Of a stretch of 16,869 nt of DNA, positions 1-9,619 are shown piece after piece. A program made the position numbers and the translations under genes. How positions within the stretch are numbered: position 1 is the stretch's first letter; every line of letters begins with the position of its first letter. Origin of the DNA: JAAFHS01 sp031396505 (GTDB taxonomy: Bacteria; Pseudomonadota; Alphaproteobacteria; Rhodobacterales; Rhodobacteraceae); contig JANNKX010000094.1 of assembly GCA_031396505.1 (NCBI GenBank), forward strand, positions 1-16,869, given 5' to 3'. The notes beneath the pieces were generated by a model. It was not told the origin of the DNA. It did not search any database and was given only the letters and a program-made list of their open reading frames with translations.

Positions 1-1
1 C

Positions 2-529
2 GTGACCCTGCCCAAGACCGCGCAACACCTGCGCATCCGCGAAGTGCATGCCCAGCAGGAACTCAACGTCACGCTAGACATGATCCTGCGTGAACAGGCC
101 AGCAACAGCCCCGCCCATGAACGCGCCACCCGCCATTACCTTGGCCTGCTCGGTGTCTGGCTTGAACGGCAGGTCGCCCGTGGCGCGTCCGAGGTCACCA
201 AACCCGACGCCGCCCGCAAACTGGTTGCCCGCTATGCCGCCCTGCTGGAAAGCAATTATCAGTCCGGCATGGGTGTCGCCGAGTTTGCCGCCGCCCTTGG
301 CGTGACACCCACACATCTGACGCGCTGCTGCAAACAGGCCAATGGCCGCTCTGCCCACACCATCCTGCAAGACCGCCGGTTGTTTGAGGCCCGCCGCCTG
401 CTGTCGGAAACGAAACTGCCTGTCGCGCGCATCGGCGAAAGCCTTGGGTTCAATTCGCCCGCCTATTTCACCCGCGCGTTTCAGCATGTGACGGGTCTGT
501 CGCCGACCGCCTTCCGCCGTGCGCGTTGA
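2..529 (+). CDS. AraC-family transcriptional regulator, C-terminal part (5' end outside window)
   Basis: This is the C-terminal 175 residues of an AraC/XylS-type DNA-binding regulator. Two helix-turn-helix segments are visible, at about residues 90-113 (VAEFAAALGVTPTHLTRCCK) and 138-162 (VARIGESLGFNSPAYFTRAF). The second ends in the family-typical GLSP-x-x-FR. Family members usually have about 280-300 residues with an N-terminal cupin or effector domain, so the GTG at base 2 is probably an internal codon and the gene begins before the window. The inducer cannot be told because the sensing domain is missing. The gene lies 207 bp upstream of a peptide-type ABC importer on the same strand, so it may regulate that operon; this is inferred from position only. 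Family assignment is secure. Confidence 0.9.
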   Translation: MTLPKTAQHLRIREVHAQQELNVTLDMILREQASNSPAHERATRHYLGLLGVWLERQVARGASEVTKPDAARKLVARYAALLESNYQSGMGVAEFAAALGVTPTHLTRCCKQANGRSAHTILQDRRLFEARRLLSETKLPVARIGESLGFNSPAYFTRAFQHVTGLSPTAFRRAR

Positions 530-541
530 CCCTTTGGTCAA
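526..541. repeat. Short inverted repeat over the regulator stop codon
   Basis: TTGACC (526-531) and GGTCAA (536-541) form a perfect 6-bp inverted repeat with a 4-nt loop, overlapping the TGA of the regulator gene. No T-run follows, so it is at best a weak terminator. It could equally be a protein-binding palindrome. It may also be chance. Confidence 0.3.
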
Positions 542-631
542 AGATTCGATACACCAGCTCACTTCATAGTCATCATGCGGAGATCGGCATGTTTAATGTC
601 GGATTCTACCCGGATGTGGCGAAAGCAGACA

Positions 632-663
632 TTGACGCATGGCCGAAAAAGATGCGCTATGTC
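632..663 (+). promoter_or_regulatory. Possible promoter of the peptide ABC transporter operon
   Basis: The 207-bp gap between the AraC-type gene and the binding-protein gene holds no convincing coding sequence. TTGACG at 632-637 matches a sigma-70 -35 box well. Only poor -10 candidates (CGCTAT or CTATGT) follow at 17-19 bp, which would suit an activator-dependent promoter. This is a weak, inferred call. Confidence 0.25.
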
Positions 664-736
664 TGTAGTCGCGGTCGGACGGTACTCGCCGCCCCGCCAC
701 AAGACACAAAAAACTGCTGCTTTCAGGGAGAATACG

Positions 737-2434
737 ATGACGCAACCGCACGAAACCACCGCCCCTTTGCACCCGGCGGCCATCATGTATGCCGACGAAG
801 TCCGCGCCGGCAAACTCAGCCGCCGTGAGTTTCTGTCGCGCACGACGGCCCTTGGTGTTGGTGTCGCCACCGCATATGGCCTGATGGGTCTGCCCACCCC
901 CGCAGCCGCCCAGGACGCCAAGGTTGGCGGCATCCTGCGTATCGCCATGGAAACCAAGGCCCAGAAAGACCCGCGTCTGGCCGACTGGCCGCAAATCGCC
1001 AACGTCTATCGCGGCTGGCTGGAATACCTGATTCAATACAACCCCGATGGCAGCTTCGAAGGCCGCCTGCTCGAATCCTGGGAAGCCAACGCCGACGCCA
1101 CCGAATACACGCTCAATGTCCGCCCCGGCGTCACCTGGAACAATGGCGATGCCTTTACCGCCGATGACGTGGTGCGCATGTTTGGCCGCTGGGCGGATGG
1201 ATCGGTCGAAGGCAACGCCATGGCCTCGCGCTTTGTCGGCCTGACCGAATCCGTGCCTGCGCTGGCCGCCGATGGGACTGCTGTTGTCAATGACGCCGGC
1301 GAGCCTGTCATGGTTACCCAGCTGCGTGAAGGCTCCGTCGTCAAGGTTGATGACATGACTGTCAAGCTGGTGATGAACACCTCTGACATCTCGATCGTTG
1401 CCAGCGTGTCCGATTATCCCGCCGCTGTCGTGCACTCGTCCTATGTCGATGGTTCGGATCCGGCGGCCAATCCGATTGGTACCGGACCTTACGTTCCCGG
1501 CGAAATCTCGGTTGGTCAGCGCATGACGCTTGTCCGTGCACCAGACACCCACACCTGGTGGGGTGGCACCGCACCGTTGGACGAAATCCACTACATCGAC
1601 TTCGGCACCGACCCGTCCGCCATGGTCGCCCTCGCCGGTTCCGATGAGGTTGACGCCAACTACGAATCCACCGGCGATTTCATCGACATCCTCGATGGCA
1701 TCGGCTGGCAGAAACTTGAGGCCGTCACCGCGTCAACCATCGTGGTGCGCATGAACGGTGCCACAAGCGAGCTCTACAAGGACAAGGCCGTGCGTCAGGC
1801 CATTCAGCGCGCCGTTGATCCTGCGGTCGTGCTGGAACTGGGGTATAACGGGCTTGGCACTGTCGCCGAAAACCACCACGTCTGCCCGGTGCACCCCGAA
1901 TATGCGGCCATTGCACCGCAAACCGTTGACGCCGCTGGTCTGATGCCCGCACTCGAGGCCGCAGGTCTGGCGACCACCGAGCTGGAAATCATTTCGCTGG
2001 ATGATGGCTGGGAGGCAGCGACCACCGACGCTGTCGCAGCGCAGTTGCGCGATGCGGGGGCGACTGTGAAACGCACCGTGATGCCGGGCTCGACCTTCTG
2101 GAACGACTGGCAGAAATACCCGTTCTCATCGACCACGTGGAACCACCGCCCACTGGCCGTGCAGAACATGGACTACGCCTATACCTCGACGGGGTCGTGG
2201 AACGAAACCGGCATGGCGAATGCCGACTTTGACGCGGCGATGGTCAAGGCAAAATCGCTGGCCGATGCCGATGCACGCCGCGAGGTTATGGTCACGCTGG
2301 AAACCATCCTGCAAGACGAAGGCGTGATCATTCAGCCGTTCTGGCGGTCGCTTTACCGCCATGCCAAGGAAGGCGTGAACATCGACATGCACCCGTCATT
2401 CGAACATCACCACTACAAGTGGTCGATCGCCTGA
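737..2434 (+). CDS. ABC transporter substrate-binding protein, family 5 (peptide/nickel type), Tat-exported
   Basis: This is the periplasmic solute-binding component of a peptide/opine/nickel-type ABC importer (SBP_bac_5 family). The chosen start ATG737 gives 565 residues and follows an AGGGAG Shine-Dalgarno (725-730). An in-frame upstream extension is open but has no initiation signals. The N-terminus has a twin-arginine motif, SRREFL at residues 28-33, then a hydrophobic stretch (38-52) and an AAA-Q cleavage-like site near 58. Export by Tat is therefore likely, and there is no lipobox cysteine. Family traits follow: a lobe beginning GGILRIA, then WNNGDAFTADDVV at about 132-144 and IGTGPYVP near 252. 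The gene heads an operon with two permeases and an ATPase. The substrate cannot be read from the sequence. Confidence 0.93.
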   Translation: MTQPHETTAPLHPAAIMYADEVRAGKLSRREFLSRTTALGVGVATAYGLMGLPTPAAAQDAKVGGILRIAMETKAQKDPRLADWPQIANVYRGWLEYLIQYNPDGSFEGRLLESWEANADATEYTLNVRPGVTWNNGDAFTADDVVRMFGRWADGSVEGNAMASRFVGLTESVPALAADGTAVVNDAGEPVMVTQLREGSVVKVDDMTVKLVMNTSDISIVASVSDYPAAVVHSSYVDGSDPAANPIGTGPYVPGEISVGQRMTLVRAPDTHTWWGGTAPLDEIHYIDFGTDPSAMVALAGSDEVDANYESTGDFIDILDGIGWQKLEAVTASTIVVRMNGATSELYKDKAVRQAIQRAVDPAVVLELGYNGLGTVAENHHVCPVHPEYAAIAPQTVDAAGLMPALEAAGLATTELEIISLDDGWEAATTDAVAAQLRDAGATVKRTVMPGSTFWNDWQKYPFSSTTWNHRPLAVQNMDYAYTSTGSWNETGMANADFDAAMVKAKSLADADARREVMVTLETILQDEGVIIQPFWRSLYRHAKEGVNIDMHPSFEHHHYKWSIA

Positions 2435-2450
2435 TCCAAGCCAAAAGAAC

Positions 2451-2477
2451 GCCGGGCGCGCACAAGCCGCGCCCGGC
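2451..2477 (+). other. Intercistronic stem-loop after the binding-protein gene
   Basis: GCCGGGCGCG (2451-2460) and CGCGCCCGGC (2468-2477) form a perfect 10-bp GC-rich stem with a 7-nt loop, 16 nt after the binding-protein stop. No T-run follows, so complete termination is unlikely. In many importer operons such a hairpin stabilises the upstream message or partly attenuates transcription, so that binding protein exceeds permease. That role is inferred here. Confidence 0.7.
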
Positions 2478-2547
2478 AGCCAGAGCCGCAAAACAAAAAA
2501 GCGCGGCCTGATCGCCTGACCTGACTGGCGCAGAGGGGGAACAATCT

Positions 2548-3633
2548 ATGCTGACATTCGTGGCCAAGCGCCTCGGTGTGATGCTGTTGACCGCAATCGC
2601 ACTGACATTCATCGTCTTTTTCCTGACCAACCTTGCACCGAACCTTGAAAAACTTGCCCGCAGCGAAGGCTCCGTGCGCATGACCGACAATTCCGTTGCC
2701 GCCTGGATCGAACAGAATGGCCACGGCGGATCGGTGTTCGTCCGCTATTCCCAGTGGATCGGGATTGCACCGGGTTGGGTGCTGACCGATGCCAAGGGTG
2801 TCACGCGCGGACGCTGCATTGATGACGGCGTGACGGCCGATGCCGCCCCGCGCTATTGCGGTGTGTTGCAGGGCGACTGGGGTTTTTCCACCGTCTTCAA
2901 AGTGCCCGTGACCGAGGTGTTGGCCAAGGCCATGGGGGCCACCGGGTACCTCATGCTTGCCGTCATGCTGGTGATGGTTCCCACATCGCTGGTGATGGGG
3001 GTTTTGTCTGGCATGCGTGAAGGGTCGCGCACCGACCGCAGCCTGTCTGCCGTTGCAATTGCGACCACAGCCACGCCGGAATATGTGTCGGGCGTCATTC
3101 TTGTGGCGCTTTTCGCCTCATCCACCGCCGGCCTGTCGCCCTTGCTGTACGAATGGGGATGGATCAGCACGAAGACCCTGTTTCTGGGCACCGCGACCAG
3201 TGCCATGGACGACATCACCTTCTGGAACTTCACCCTGCCGGTGATGACCATCGCCCTCTACGGCATCGGCTACATCGCCCGCATGACCCGCGCCTCGATG
3301 ACTGAAGTGATGACCCAGCAGTATATCCGCACCGCCCGCCTGAAGGGCGTGTCGTTCCGTCAGGTCGTGATGCGCCACGCCCTGCGCAACGCGCTGATCG
3401 CCCCTTTCACCGTGATCATGCTGCAATTCCCATGGCTGCTGAACGGCGTCGTGATTGTGGAAACGCTGTTCAACTACAAAGGCTTCGGCTGGACACTGGT
3501 GCAGGCGGCGGGCAACAATGATATCGAATTGCTGCTGGGGTGTTCGGTGCTCGCCGTCATCGTCGTTCTGGTGACACAACTGATGTCCGACATCGGCTAT
3601 GTCTATCTTAATCCCCGCATCCGGTTGGCATAG
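2548..3633 (+). CDS. Peptide/nickel-type ABC transporter permease (DppB/OppB-like)
   Basis: This is an inner-membrane permease of the DppB/OppB family, 361 residues. The first membrane helix is at about 8-28, starting from the usual RLGVMLLTAIALTFIVFF pattern. A long periplasmic loop (about 30-128) follows, then about five further helices. The ATPase-contacting EAA-like segment lies near 261-288, with RTARLKGVSFRQVVMRHALR. It is somewhat longer than the roughly 305-340 residues typical of the family, mainly through the loop. ATG2548 is preceded by GAGGGGGA (2533-2540), a strong ribosome site. The next permease begins 9 nt after its stop. It should form the translocation pore with that protein. 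Confidence 0.93.
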   Translation: MLTFVAKRLGVMLLTAIALTFIVFFLTNLAPNLEKLARSEGSVRMTDNSVAAWIEQNGHGGSVFVRYSQWIGIAPGWVLTDAKGVTRGRCIDDGVTADAAPRYCGVLQGDWGFSTVFKVPVTEVLAKAMGATGYLMLAVMLVMVPTSLVMGVLSGMREGSRTDRSLSAVAIATTATPEYVSGVILVALFASSTAGLSPLLYEWGWISTKTLFLGTATSAMDDITFWNFTLPVMTIALYGIGYIARMTRASMTEVMTQQYIRTARLKGVSFRQVVMRHALRNALIAPFTVIMLQFPWLLNGVVIVETLFNYKGFGWTLVQAAGNNDIELLLGCSVLAVIVVLVTQLMSDIGYVYLNPRIRLA

Positions 3634-3642
3634 GAACGCATC

Positions 3643-4899
3643 ATGGACGAACTTTCATGGGGTGGTATCGTTGCCCGCATCCTGCAGCAGTTCCTTCCGG
3701 TCTGGATTGCGCTGATTGCCACATTCGCCCTGTCGATCACCTTCAAGCGTCGCCTGGGCCTTTATGGCAAGCTGTTTGACAGCACCGTCGGTATGCTCGG
3801 CTTTGCCCTTGTCATGTTCTGGGTCTTTACTGCAATTTTTGCCGACATCGTCATCACCATGGACCCGATCGCCCAGTTCGGGCGCGTGAAGAACCCCCTG
3901 CCCGGCACGCCACTCGTCGATCCTGTCGAAGGCCAATATGCCTATTTCCTTCTGGGCGGCGATCATCTGGCGCGCGATGTCTTCAGCCGCGTCGTCATGG
4001 GCGCCCGCCGCGTGCTCACCATCGCCCCTGCCGCCACTGCGTTTGCCTTCATGGTCGGCGTCACGCTGGGCCTGCCCGCAGGCTATCTCGGCGGCAAGTT
4101 CGACACAGCACTTTCGTTCGTCGCGAACCTCGTGCTCGCCTTTCCGGTGATCCTGCTGTTTTACCTGCTGGTCACCCCCGAGATTGCCGCCACCCGCTTC
4201 AACATCCTCGATTTCCTGCTTCCCGGCGATGCCAGCGTGATCTGCCAACCGCTGACGGAATGGACCGCCACTCTGCCCGTCTGCATGACAATCCCCGAGA
4301 TGATGGCGGGCGTGCTGTTCCTGTTCCCGATCATCTTCCTTGCGATCCTGTGGAACAGCCGCTACTTCACCCAACCCGCCCAACGGAACCTTTATGTTGG
4401 CGTCACGCTGGTGATCGGCGTCTGGCTGTACTTCGGCCTTGCCTTCGATGCCGACCCGTTCGGCATTGTGTCCCTGCCCGCCAATATCCTGATCGTTTTC
4501 GTCTCGGTCGTCTTTGTAAACTCCCCCACCGTGTTCCGCATCGTGCGCGGCATCGTGATGGACCTGAAGGCCCGCGATTATGTCGCCGCCGGCCAGACCC
4601 GCGGCGAAGGCGCATGGTACATCATGCTGTGGGAGATCCTGCCCAACGCCCGTGGTCCGCTGATCGTCGATTTCTGCCTGCGTATCGGCTATACCACCAT
4701 CCTGCTCGGCACCCTCGGCTTCTTCGGTCTTGGCGTCTCGCCAGAATCCCCCGACTGGGGCTCCACCATCGATGACGGGCGCAAGCTGCTGTCGGTCTAC
4801 CTGCACCCCGCTGTCGTGCCCGCCCTCGCCCTGATGAGCCTCGTTCTCGGCCTTAACCTGCTCGCCGATGGCCTGCGCGAAGAAAGCCTGAAAGACTGA
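3643..4899 (+). CDS. Peptide/nickel-type ABC transporter permease (DppC/OppC-like), enlarged
   Basis: This is the second inner-membrane permease of the importer, 418 residues; DppC/OppC proteins usually have about 280-310. Family marks are LLGGDHLARDVFSRVVMGAR near 104-123, the EAA-like segment at about 314-342 (VAAGQTRGEGAWYIMLWEIL), and LGFFGLGVSPESPDWG near 359-374. The excess length has two sources. One is an extra N-terminal helix (about 14-31). The other is an insertion of roughly 100 residues (about 182-279) between the early core helices and the ANILIVFVSVVF helix, holding about two more membrane segments and a short polar loop. The ribosome site AGGA (3632-3635) overlaps the upstream stop. 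The stop TGA (4897-4899) overlaps an ATG as TGATG. Confidence 0.92.
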   Translation: MDELSWGGIVARILQQFLPVWIALIATFALSITFKRRLGLYGKLFDSTVGMLGFALVMFWVFTAIFADIVITMDPIAQFGRVKNPLPGTPLVDPVEGQYAYFLLGGDHLARDVFSRVVMGARRVLTIAPAATAFAFMVGVTLGLPAGYLGGKFDTALSFVANLVLAFPVILLFYLLVTPEIAATRFNILDFLLPGDASVICQPLTEWTATLPVCMTIPEMMAGVLFLFPIIFLAILWNSRYFTQPAQRNLYVGVTLVIGVWLYFGLAFDADPFGIVSLPANILIVFVSVVFVNSPTVFRIVRGIVMDLKARDYVAAGQTRGEGAWYIMLWEILPNARGPLIVDFCLRIGYTTILLGTLGFFGLGVSPESPDWGSTIDDGRKLLSVYLHPAVVPALALMSLVLGLNLLADGLREESLKD

Positions 4900-4954
4900 T
4901 GCACCGCCCTGCGCCCTTCATCTGTTCCCAAATATCCCACGGGGGTCCGGGGGT

Positions 4955-4958
<4 letters not shown>
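4899..4958 (+). CDS. Putative 19-codon coupling mini-ORF between permease and ATPase genes
   Basis: ATG4899 overlaps the permease stop (TGATG). The frame runs 19 codons and ends at TGA 4956-4958, which itself overlaps the GTG start of the ATPase (GTGA). The peptide has no recognisable features and crosses the repeat element. A plausible role is to carry terminating ribosomes from the permease stop to the ATPase start by successive reinitiation. The coding status is inferred purely from the two overlaps, and chance cannot be excluded. Confidence 0.35.

Positions 4959-4976
<18 letters not shown>
4916..4976 (+). repeat. GC-rich hairpin repeat resembling a Rhodobacteraceae intergenic element
   Basis: The stretch begins with TTCATCTGTTCCCAAATATC and continues into a strong hairpin. 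CCGGGGGT (4947-4954) pairs perfectly with ACCCCCGG (4960-4967) around the loop GTGAA. Three more G-C pairs (4943-4945 with 4969-4971) extend it beyond a T-T mismatch. The order, an ATCTnTTCCnAAATA-like lead followed by a G-run/C-run palindrome, is recalled as common between genes of Rhodobacterales. Family membership is from memory, not a search. It lies inside an operon and contains the downstream start codon in its loop. Confidence 0.6.
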
Positions 4977-7078
<2,102 letters not shown>

Positions 7079-7145
7079 ACGGGCGGGCCTATCCGGCTTT
7101 CGTGTTGGCTGATAACCTCTGGTTGCAAGTCAGCAAGGATTCGGA

Positions 7146-7694
7146 ATGCCCGCCCCCAAGTTCGCCGCGCTCCTTACGCTGGTCATCGCCCTGCCCGCCT
7201 ATGCCGAAACAGACTTTCGCCGCGATCCGTTTGCTGCCGGTGACCTCGCGCTAATATCGTCTTGCGTAGACACTGCCACAAGCTGGGAAACCGCGCGCGA
7301 TTGCGCCGGAGCGTTAAGAAAAGTTTGCCTCGAAAGGGTTCAACGAGAGATATCTCGGATGGACGAAGGCAGTTGCCTCCGGCGGGAACACGATCTGTGG
7401 CAAGACATCTATCGGCAGGAAGCACTGCTGAAAGAAGCTTGGACCTTACAAAAAGATCATCAGATGCACGACGTCAGGGATCGCCGTCCCATCGACGCCC
7501 ATGCAACTTTTGAGCGGATGGAGAACGCTTGGCAAACTTACCTTGAAACACAGTGCGACTACGAAATGGCCCACTGGGGTGCAGGGACAATTGTGACGAC
7601 GGATCGCCCGCATTGCGAGATTGAACTTATCGCCGAACGCATTTTCTGGATGAGGGGTTTGCAGCGGATGAACCCAAGAGAGATGCAGAAATGA
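7146..7694 (+). CDS. Secreted six-cysteine protein, LprI/DUF1311-like (paralogue 1)
   Basis: A small exported protein of 182 residues. A signal peptide is visible at 1-20, ending AYA before ETDF. The mature part has six cysteines, three in the first block (CVD, CAG, CLE), one in SCL, and the last two in QCDYE and HCEIEL. The C-terminal pattern AWQTYLETQCDYE followed by C-x-x-x-L-x-A-x-R-x-x-x-x-R resembles the LprI-type (DUF1311) domain, some members of which inhibit lysozyme. ATG7146 is preceded by AAGGA (7135-7139). It overlaps the next gene by ATGA, so the two are translationally coupled. The LprI assignment is by motif similarity, and inhibition of lysozyme is not established here. Confidence 0.75.
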   Translation: MPAPKFAALLTLVIALPAYAETDFRRDPFAAGDLALISSCVDTATSWETARDCAGALRKVCLERVQREISRMDEGSCLRREHDLWQDIYRQEALLKEAWTLQKDHQMHDVRDRRPIDAHATFERMENAWQTYLETQCDYEMAHWGAGTIVTTDRPHCEIELIAERIFWMRGLQRMNPREMQK

Positions 7695-8254
7695 TTTCCG
7701 AACGCCCCTTCCGTGCGATCGTACTTGCGGTCACACTTGCCTGTATTCTGTGTATCTCCTCTCCCGCGCAGGCTGACCGCGAGGTGGTATTTCGTGATTA
7801 TCTGATTGCTCAGGAACGTATTGATCGCTGCTTGGCTGCTGCATCAACATTTGCCGAAACCGGTGCCTGCGCCGGATTGGCCAAGCGCGCCTGCATTGAT
7901 CCGAACAGTGATTGGCCCGCACCCATGCCGCGCGACTGCGAATGGAACGAGATGCCTTTCTGGGAGGTCATCTATCAGGCGGAAGTCATGCGAAAACTCC
8001 GATGGGGACAAGAATTCGATGCGGGGTTGGAGGCGCGGCTCTACAGCGGCGACGCTCTGCTTACAGTGATGCGTGGTGAATTGGCGTGGCGGGCCTACGC
8101 CATATCACAATGCTCATTTGAAGCCCTCCCCGATGTCGAGAAAAGCTATGAATACCGCATAGCCAATGACCAGCCCTGCATGGAGCGCATGTTCGCCGAA
8201 CGGATATTCTACCTGCGCAGCCTGACCAACATGATCCCGCACGCGGAACGCTGA
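7691..8254 (+). CDS. Secreted six-cysteine protein, LprI/DUF1311-like (paralogue 2)
   Basis: A 187-residue exported protein, paralogous to the gene just before it. The signal peptide is about 1-29, with a hydrophobic core at 9-24, ending AQA before DREV. Six mature cysteines align with those of its neighbour: RCLAA, ACAGL, ACID, DCEW, QCSFE, PCMER. The shared C-terminal block is AW-x-x-Y-x-x-x-QC and AERIF-(W/Y)-(M/L)-R-x-L. The pair therefore looks like a tandem duplication that has diverged. The start ATG7691 overlaps the upstream stop (ATGA), which suggests coupled translation. It ends 155 bp from a convergent lytic transglycosylase gene. Exact function is unknown. Confidence 0.72.
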   Translation: MISERPFRAIVLAVTLACILCISSPAQADREVVFRDYLIAQERIDRCLAAASTFAETGACAGLAKRACIDPNSDWPAPMPRDCEWNEMPFWEVIYQAEVMRKLRWGQEFDAGLEARLYSGDALLTVMRGELAWRAYAISQCSFEALPDVEKSYEYRIANDQPCMERMFAERIFYLRSLTNMIPHAER

Positions 8255-8324
8255 TCGCGATCTTCCCACCTCTCACATACCGATCCCGTAATGTTTCAGA
8301 AGTCTTAACGCGACTCCAGAAAAA

Positions 8325-8347
8325 TTTATTATGCCTTTGATAATAAA
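8325..8347. repeat. AT-rich inverted repeat in convergent spacer
   Basis: TTTATTAT (8325-8332) and ATAATAAA (8340-8347) are perfect 8-bp inverted copies around a 7-nt loop. They lie in the unusually AT-rich 155-bp spacer between convergent genes, which holds no ORF. An all-A/T stem is thermodynamically weak as a terminator, so a protein-binding palindrome is equally possible. Confidence 0.4.
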
Positions 8348-8359
8348 CAGAATACCTGA

Positions 8360-8379
8360 AAATTGACAGCCGTCAATTT
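8360..8379. terminator. Inverted repeat, possible bidirectional terminator of convergent genes
   Basis: AAATTGAC (8360-8367) and GTCAATTT (8372-8379) form a perfect 8-bp stem with a 4-nt loop. Read on the minus strand, the stem ends in TTTTC and lies about 30 bp after the lytic transglycosylase stop. It could serve the minus operon and, from the other side, the LprI-like pair. The stem is AT-rich and the T-run is short, so the terminator call is moderate. Confidence 0.45.
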
Positions 8380-8409
8380 CGCGTAGATCGATAGGCAGAA
8401 TTGTCCGTC

Positions 8410-9015
8410 TTACTGCAATATGGCGATCACATAGTTCTTGGTCTCGGCATAGGGCGGGATGCCGCCATGTTCCTCCACCGCGCCGGGCCCTGCGTTATAG
8501 GCCGCCAGCGCCAGCCGCCATGACCCAAACTTGTCATACATCGCCCGCAGGTATTTTGCCCCGCCTTCAAGGTTTTCCGTGGGGTCGTTGATATCCACGC
8601 CCAAGGCCCGTGCCGTTGCGGGCATCAGTTGCGCCAGACCCGTCGCCCCCTTGGGCGATACCGCATTCGCATTCCAACCCGACTCTTGTTGCACAAGGCG
8701 CAGGAACAAATCCTCGGGCACGCCGTACCTTGCCGCCGCGGCCTTGGCGACCCCGATGTATTCGCCCCGGTACCGCCCGCGATAATCCGGAATTTCTTCG
8801 CTTGATGCCGTTGAAATCGTGATCGCGCTCTCCGGGCGCAGCCGGGTCGAATTCTCGTATTGCTGGCTCAGACGCCCGTCCAGAAGCCGCGTCTGGCTTT
8901 CAAAGATCGATGTGCGGTTGCTTGACCCGGTCAGGCGCAGCCCTTCGGCGCCGACAGCCCCGCTTGACATCACAAGCACACCCGCCACCCAGACGGAAAC
9001 CTTTAACCCACGCAT
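8410..9015 (-). CDS. Lytic murein transglycosylase (SLT domain), exported
   Basis: A peptidoglycan lytic transglycosylase of 201 residues. It cleaves the MurNAc-GlcNAc bond, forming 1,6-anhydro ends, in the periplasm. The start ATG9015 gives a clean signal peptide (about 1-23, ending VGA-E); the longer upstream frame overlaps the LuxR-type gene. The SLT domain spans about 85-201, with the catalytic Glu111 in QQESGWN, then GLAQLMPATA at 126-135 and AYNAGPGAV at 172-180. The linker (25-80) is low in structure. It begins 22 nt after the stop of the LuxR-type gene, behind a GGGGGGT purine stretch, so co-transcription with that cluster is likely. It belongs to the small single-domain LTs common in Rhodobacterales. 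Confidence 0.9.
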   Translation of the reverse strand: MRGLKVSVWVAGVLVMSSGAVGAEGLRLTGSSNRTSIFESQTRLLDGRLSQQYENSTRLRPESAITISTASSEEIPDYRGRYRGEYIGVAKAAAARYGVPEDLFLRLVQQESGWNANAVSPKGATGLAQLMPATARALGVDINDPTENLEGGAKYLRAMYDKFGSWRLALAAYNAGPGAVEEHGGIPPYAETKNYVIAILQ

Positions 9016-9037
9016 GAACAACACCCCCCAGGCCCGA

Positions 9038-9619
9038 TCAGCGAGGCAGACTATAAGCATTTTTCGCCTTTGGTCCAACAGATGTTTTGCTTGCGGGGAA
9101 ATTCGCACCTTCGGTCGCCGCACTCACCAGCGGTGCGCGCATCAGATCTTCGATCAGGATGCTGACCAGTTGGCCCCGCCCCGGCACCCCGGCCTTGCGG
9201 TAGATGGCGTTCAAATGGGTCTTGACAGTCGCCTCGGCCGACCCGCGCAGTTCGGCAATCTCGGCAATGCTATAGCCCTTGATGGTAAAGGCCGCCACAT
9301 CCTGTTCCGCCGCCGTCAGTCCCCAGTCGCGGAAATACCCCTCCATCAGATCCGACAACGCACCAGCCGCGATGCCCAAGCCCCGTGCCATGGTTTCCTG
9401 CCGCCGCAGCAGTTGCGTCAGATAGCGCATTTCAAACGCAATCCCGATCAACAGGCCCAAGGTCGCGCCGATCTCGGGCACAATGTGCAGCATGGATATT
9501 TCTTCGCCAAAATCTGCGATGACGTCCCAGACAAACACCGCCGTGCAGGCCAATTGAAACAATATCAGCCCGACCAAGGCCGGGCTGCGTGTGGAGATTG
9601 TCGTTGCAGCAGGTTGCAT
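9038..9619 (-). CDS. Membrane-anchored LuxR-type helix-turn-helix regulator
   Basis: A 193-residue regulator with two predicted membrane helices at about 14-35 and 45-63. A linker helix (65-90) follows, then a GerE/LuxR DNA-binding domain at about 99-160. The HTH shows the family pattern LTAAEQDVA (101-109), GYSIAEIAELRGSAEATVK (115-133) and HLNAIYRKAGV (135-145). There is no receiver or autoinducer domain, so sensing would have to be by the membrane part or by a partner. The start ATG9619 overlaps the cytochrome gene stop as TGATG, which indicates translational coupling to it. A longer upstream frame merely shadows the cytochrome gene. The C-terminal 30 residues are low-complexity. Targets are unknown. 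Confidence 0.85.
   Translation of the reverse strand: MQPAATTISTRSPALVGLILFQLACTAVFVWDVIADFGEEISMLHIVPEIGATLGLLIGIAFEMRYLTQLLRRQETMARGLGIAAGALSDLMEGYFRDWGLTAAEQDVAAFTIKGYSIAEIAELRGSAEATVKTHLNAIYRKAGVPGRGQLVSILIEDLMRAPLVSAATEGANFPASKTSVGPKAKNAYSLPR

Noticed and set aside
589..736. Small gene between the AraC-type regulator and the binding protein
   Set aside because: Frames here lack ribosome sites and run into the binding-protein gene out of frame; the gap is better explained as promoter DNA.
3655..4806. 383-codon minus-strand frame opposite the second permease
   Set aside because: Antisense to a clear membrane permease; composition (Gly/Asp/His/Gln-rich) is typical of a shadow frame.
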